Below, one piece after another: positions 60,413-64,000 of a DNA stretch of 64,000 nucleotides. The notes below the pieces were generated by a model, which worked only from the letters and a program-made list of their open reading frames with translations, made no database searches and was not told the origin of the DNA. The translations under genes were made by a program, and so were the position numbers. The DNA is taken from contig QJZC01000034.1 of the NCBI GenBank assembly GCA_003247575.1, forward strand, positions 1-64,000, written 5' to 3'. This stretch comes from Pseudomonadota bacterium. GTDB taxonomy: Bacteria > Myxococcota_A > UBA9160 > SZUA-336. Position 1 is the stretch's first letter. Each line of letters opens with the position of its first letter.

Positions 60413-61207
60413 TCAACGCAGCCGGCGTGCGAAGAACTCCAGGATCTCATCCACCGCCGCCCGGGTCGGTTCGCCTTCTCGATCGATCAGGTGGAGAGTC
60501 AGCACGCTGTGAGGCGGCAGCGGCACCTCGGGCGCGGCCGCCTCGTCGGGCAATACGCGACCCAGAAAGCGGTCCCCCAACGCCGCCTGGTAGTCTGCGA
60601 AGCGCTTCGCGCGGCACGCCCGATCGCCTTCGAAGCGATACGCCAGGACGGTCAGATCCTCGTCCTCGAGGCGTTTGCGCACGACCGCGAGTTCTTCGGG
60701 CGCAATGTGCATGCCGCCCGCTTGCAGGATCGGGAGCGACGGCTGCGACAAGACAGGCGCGAGAACACTCGGCTCGAGCATCAGCGACAGCGCGAAGTTT
60801 CCCGTGAAGCACATCCCGATCGCGCCCACCCCCTTTCCGCCGCAGACCGGATGCGCGTGTGCAGCGAGAGCCCGCAACCACGAGGTCACCGGACTCGACC
60901 GATCGGCGGCGAAGGCGCTGAACTCGCGACGGATGCAGGCTCGCGCGACGGAGCCGATCATGTACAGCGGTGTTGGAGCTCGGCCCGCGGTCCCGAACAA
61001 ATGCGGCATCCAGACCGTGAAGCCCGCGTCTCGCACTCGGCGCGCGAAGTCCGCGACCAAACGATAGATCCCGGGCATCTCGGACATCACGATCACGGCC
61101 GGGCCTTCCCCTGCAACGTAGACGCTGCGGGTAGCCCCATCGAACGTGAGCGAGCGAGCCTCGAAGTCGGCGAGCGAGTCGTCTAGCTGAGAGTTCCAGG
61201 TGGCCAC
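60413..61207 (-). CDS. Dienelactone hydrolase family protein
   Basis: VIVMSEMPGIYRLVADFARRVRDAGFTVWMPHLFG, GAIGMCFTGNFAL. Confidence 0.9.
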   Translation of the reverse strand: MATWNSQLDDSLADFEARSLTFDGATRSVYVAGEGPAVIVMSEMPGIYRLVADFARRVRDAGFTVWMPHLFGTAGRAPTPLYMIGSVARACIRREFSAFAADRSSPVTSWLRALAAHAHPVCGGKGVGAIGMCFTGNFALSLMLEPSVLAPVLSQPSLPILQAGGMHIAPEELAVVRKRLEDEDLTVLAYRFEGDRACRAKRFADYQAALGDRFLGRVLPDEAAAPEVPLPPHSVLTLHLIDREGEPTRAAVDEILEFFARRLR

Positions 61208-61344
61208 GCCTCTTCCCCCCCTTTCGTGTCGTCAGCGTCGCGCCCGATCGCGATGCAACGCGGTCTGCGCCCCCGATTCTCTCACGGGTGGGCACGCGCG
61301 CAGCAAGCTTTGCCATCCCGACCCAGCTGTGCTGGTATCTCAGC

Positions 61345-62628
61345 ATGCAGCCAGCTCCCCCCTCCACCCCCAAGGGCTATCGCGCACTCGGCGAGCGAGA
61401 GCTCGTCGCTTACCTAAGGTCGACGCCGGCTGCGGCGATCCTGGGCGGCGATCCGACCTCGTGGCGCGTGCGCGAGGTCGGAGATGGAAACCTCAACCTG
61501 GTCTCCATCGTCGAGGGACCGTCGTGCGGGCTCGCAGTGAAGCAAGCTCTCCCGTACGTGAGGCTGGTCGGCGAGAGCTGGCCACTCCCCCTCGACCGGG
61601 CGCACTTCGAGCAGCTCGCGCTGCGTGAGCAGGCCCGGCATGCCACGGGCCGAGTTCCGCGGATCGTGCACTACGACGAGGAGATGGCTCTGATCGCAAT
61701 GGAGCTGCTCTCGCCGCACATCATCCTGCGCCGCGGCATGATCGAGGGCATTCGATATCCGCTGTTCGCCGAACACATCGGCCAGTTCATCGCCCGAACC
61801 AGCTTCTACACGTCGGACCTCGCGCTCTCGGCCGCGGTCAAGAAGACGCTCTGGACACGCTTCGCACCCAACACCGCCCTCTGCAAGATCACGGAAGATC
61901 TGGTGTTCACGGAGCCGTACCTCGAGGCCGAGAACAATCGTTGGACCACGCCACAGCTCGACTCCGACGTGCTGCGCCTGCGCGCCGACCGGCCGCTGAA
62001 GATCGCGATCTGTGAGCTCAAAGAAATCTTTCTGTGCCGATCACAGGCCTTGATCCACGGCGATCTGCACACGGGGTCGATCATGGTCACCGTGGACGAC
62101 ACGAAGGTGATCGATCCCGAATTCGCATTCTGCGGCCCCATCGGGTTCGATCTGGGCGCCGTGATCGGCAATCTACTCCTGAACTATCTGAGCCAGCCGG
62201 GCCACGCGACGGCGCAGGATCCGCGCACGGACTATGCGGAATGGGTACTCGACCAGCTGACCCGGGTCTGGCACGAGTTCGAACACGGCTTTCGCGTGCT
62301 CTGGTCCAAGGAGCACGCTGGCGACGCCTTTCCGAGTACCTTCTTCGCGAGCGATCCCGAAGCACTGGAGAGCGCGCAGGATCGCTACCTGAGGCGCGTG
62401 TTCGAGGATGCGCTCGGGTTCGCCGGCGCGAAGATGATCCGGCGGATCGTCGGGCTCGCTCACAACATCGATCTCGAGTGGATCTCGAGCCCCGACACGC
62501 GAGCACGGTGCGAGCGCAACGGCCTCGAGCTCGGCCGCTCCCTGGTGCTCGAGCGGTCGGAGTTCTCGGACATCGCCACGGTCGCAGAAGCGGCGCGCGA
62601 GATCGCGAGCCGCAACCCACCACTGTGA
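61345..62628 (+). CDS. mtnK: S-methyl-5-thioribose kinase-like phosphotransferase
   Basis: REVGDGNLNLVSIVEG..LAVKQALPYVR, LIHGDLHTGSIMV, VIDPEFAFCGPIGFDLGAVIGN. Confidence 0.9.
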   Translation: MQPAPPSTPKGYRALGERELVAYLRSTPAAAILGGDPTSWRVREVGDGNLNLVSIVEGPSCGLAVKQALPYVRLVGESWPLPLDRAHFEQLALREQARHATGRVPRIVHYDEEMALIAMELLSPHIILRRGMIEGIRYPLFAEHIGQFIARTSFYTSDLALSAAVKKTLWTRFAPNTALCKITEDLVFTEPYLEAENNRWTTPQLDSDVLRLRADRPLKIAICELKEIFLCRSQALIHGDLHTGSIMVTVDDTKVIDPEFAFCGPIGFDLGAVIGNLLLNYLSQPGHATAQDPRTDYAEWVLDQLTRVWHEFEHGFRVLWSKEHAGDAFPSTFFASDPEALESAQDRYLRRVFEDALGFAGAKMIRRIVGLAHNIDLEWISSPDTRARCERNGLELGRSLVLERSEFSDIATVAEAAREIASRNPPL

Positions 62629-63323
62629 ACTGGCCCTCGGACGACTCGTGGAGCCAACTCGAGCTCGAGCTCGATGCACAGGGCGCGGCGACCCTGCCTG
62701 CGCTCGCGAGCGTGGCCGAATGTGACCTGCTCGCGAGCCTCTACGACTCGGAAGAGCGGTTTCGCAAACGCATCCGCATGGATCAGCACGCCTACGGCCG
62801 CGGAGAGTACAAGTACTTCGCCTATCCGCTCCCCACCCCGGTCGAGGAGCTACGCCAGACCTTGTACCCCAGGCTCGCACCCATCGCGAATCGCTGGCAA
62901 GCCGCGCTCGGTCGCGAGGCGCGCTTTCCCGAACAGCTGTCGGGGTTCCTTGCAAGCTGCCACCTTGCCGGGCAGAAACGCCCCACGCCGCTGATGCTGA
63001 AGTACACGGCTGGAGACTACAACCGCCTACACCAGGACCTGTACGGAGAGCACGTCTTCCCCCTGCAGCTGGTCCTGCTGCTGTCGTCTCCCGCGACCGA
63101 CTTCACCGGAGGAGAGCTCGTGTTGACCGAGCAACGAGCCCGCATGCAATCTCGACCCCTCGTCCTGACCTTGAACAAAGGAGACGCGGCGATCTTCGCG
63201 GTACGCGAGCGCCCCGTGTCGAGCCCACGCGGCTACAGCCGCGCGCAGATGCGCCACGGTGTGAGTCAGATTCGATCAGGGAGTAGACACACCCTGGGGA
63301 TCATCTTCCACGACGCGAGCTAG
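62625..63323 (+). CDS. 2OG-Fe(II) oxygenase (PF09859-like), GTGA-coupled to mtnK
   Basis: LMLKYTAGDYNRLHQDLYGEHVFPLQLVLLLSSPATDFTGGELVLTEQRARMQSR...MRHGVSQIRSGSRHTLGIIFHDA. Confidence 0.88.
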   Translation: MNWPSDDSWSQLELELDAQGAATLPALASVAECDLLASLYDSEERFRKRIRMDQHAYGRGEYKYFAYPLPTPVEELRQTLYPRLAPIANRWQAALGREARFPEQLSGFLASCHLAGQKRPTPLMLKYTAGDYNRLHQDLYGEHVFPLQLVLLLSSPATDFTGGELVLTEQRARMQSRPLVLTLNKGDAAIFAVRERPVSSPRGYSRAQMRHGVSQIRSGSRHTLGIIFHDAS

Positions 63324-63363
63324 CCCTACCGAGGCTGCTCGCGCGCGAGCTCCTTGAGCCCAG

Positions 63364-64000
63364 TCAGTCCAGTCGAGCGCGAGCGCCGGCGAGAAAGAGC
63401 CGGTAGGCCGGATTCGAAGTCTCATCGACGTACGTGTAGCCAAGGCCCCGAAGATGGGCCTGGAGCTCATCGAGCTCCCTGTCGGGAACCTGGATACCGG
63501 CGCAAACCCGGCCGTAGTCCGACCCATGGTTTCGGTAGTGGAAAAGGCTGATGTTCCAGCGCTCTCCCACGGCGTCGAGGAACCTGAGCAGCGCGCCCGG
63601 CCGCTCCGGAAACTCGAAGCGGAACACGCGCTCGTCGCGCGCACGCTCGGAGACCCCGCCGACCAGATGACGCGTGTGCAGCTTTGCGAATTCGTTGTGA
63701 CTCAGATCGGTCACGGCATAGCCTTCGCGCTCGAGCGCATCGATGATCTGGTCGCGCTCCGAGCTACCGTGCTTGAGCTCCACACCGACGAAGACGTGCG
63801 CCACCTCGGCAGCTGCAAAGCGATAGTTGAACTCCGTAACCTGACGTCGCCCGATGGCTTTGCAGAAGGCACGGAAGCTGCCTGGACGCTCGGGGATGTC
63901 GACCGCGAGAATCGCCTCGCGCCCTTCTCCGAGCTCGGCTCGCTCGGCGACGTGGCGCAGACGGTCGAAGTTCATGTTTGCGCCGCTGTTGATACAGACG
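63364..64000 (-). CDS. ilvA: Threonine dehydratase (biosynthetic), C-terminal regulatory part; runs off the window end
   Basis: VCINSGANMNFDRLRHVAERAELG followed by two ACT-like regions (FRFEFPERPGALLRFLDAVG). Confidence 0.9.
   Translation of the reverse strand, partial: VCINSGANMNFDRLRHVAERAELGEGREAILAVDIPERPGSFRAFCKAIGRRQVTEFNYRFAAAEVAHVFVGVELKHGSSERDQIIDALEREGYAVTDLSHNEFAKLHTRHLVGGVSERARDERVFRFEFPERPGALLRFLDAVGERWNISLFHYRNHGSDYGRVCAGIQVPDRELDELQAHLRGLGYTYVDETSNPAYRLFLAGARARLD

Noticed and set aside
60360-60415. Repeated ctgactcggccg motif downstream of the SodC-like gene
   Set aside because: Two imperfect copies in a GC-rich convergent intergenic gap; no support beyond possible terminator debris.

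Overview
A 64 kb window of high-GC bacterial chromosome, almost entirely coding, with about 48 CDSs I can support. I found no rRNA, tRNA, CRISPR array or IS element. Many genes abut or overlap by 4 nt (ATGA/GTGA/TTGA), which suggests translational coupling. The four observations that most deserve follow-up are: (1) a minus-strand operon (15674-26333) that looks like a trans-envelope electron conduit. It contains 4-, 5- and 10-CxxCH cytochromes, an outer-membrane beta-barrel, an NOX/FRE-like bis-His membrane protein, a membrane-anchored FAD/2Fe-2S reductase, and a protein joining cyclic-nucleotide-binding domains to four [4Fe-4S] motifs. (2) A convincing c-di-GMP-I (GEMM-I) riboswitch on the minus strand at ~37025-37129, whose P1 helix contains the Shine-Dalgarno sequence. 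It lies upstream of an orphan PilY1 and just downstream of a PilZ / alpha-2-macroglobulin / PBP1C operon. (3) A leader-peptide attenuator candidate (2327-2546) with mutually exclusive hairpins upstream of an MFS transporter. (4) An MtnK kinase coupled to a PF09859-like 2OG-Fe(II) oxygenase. Family calls come from reading motifs by eye. No database search was run, so novelty claims are provisional.
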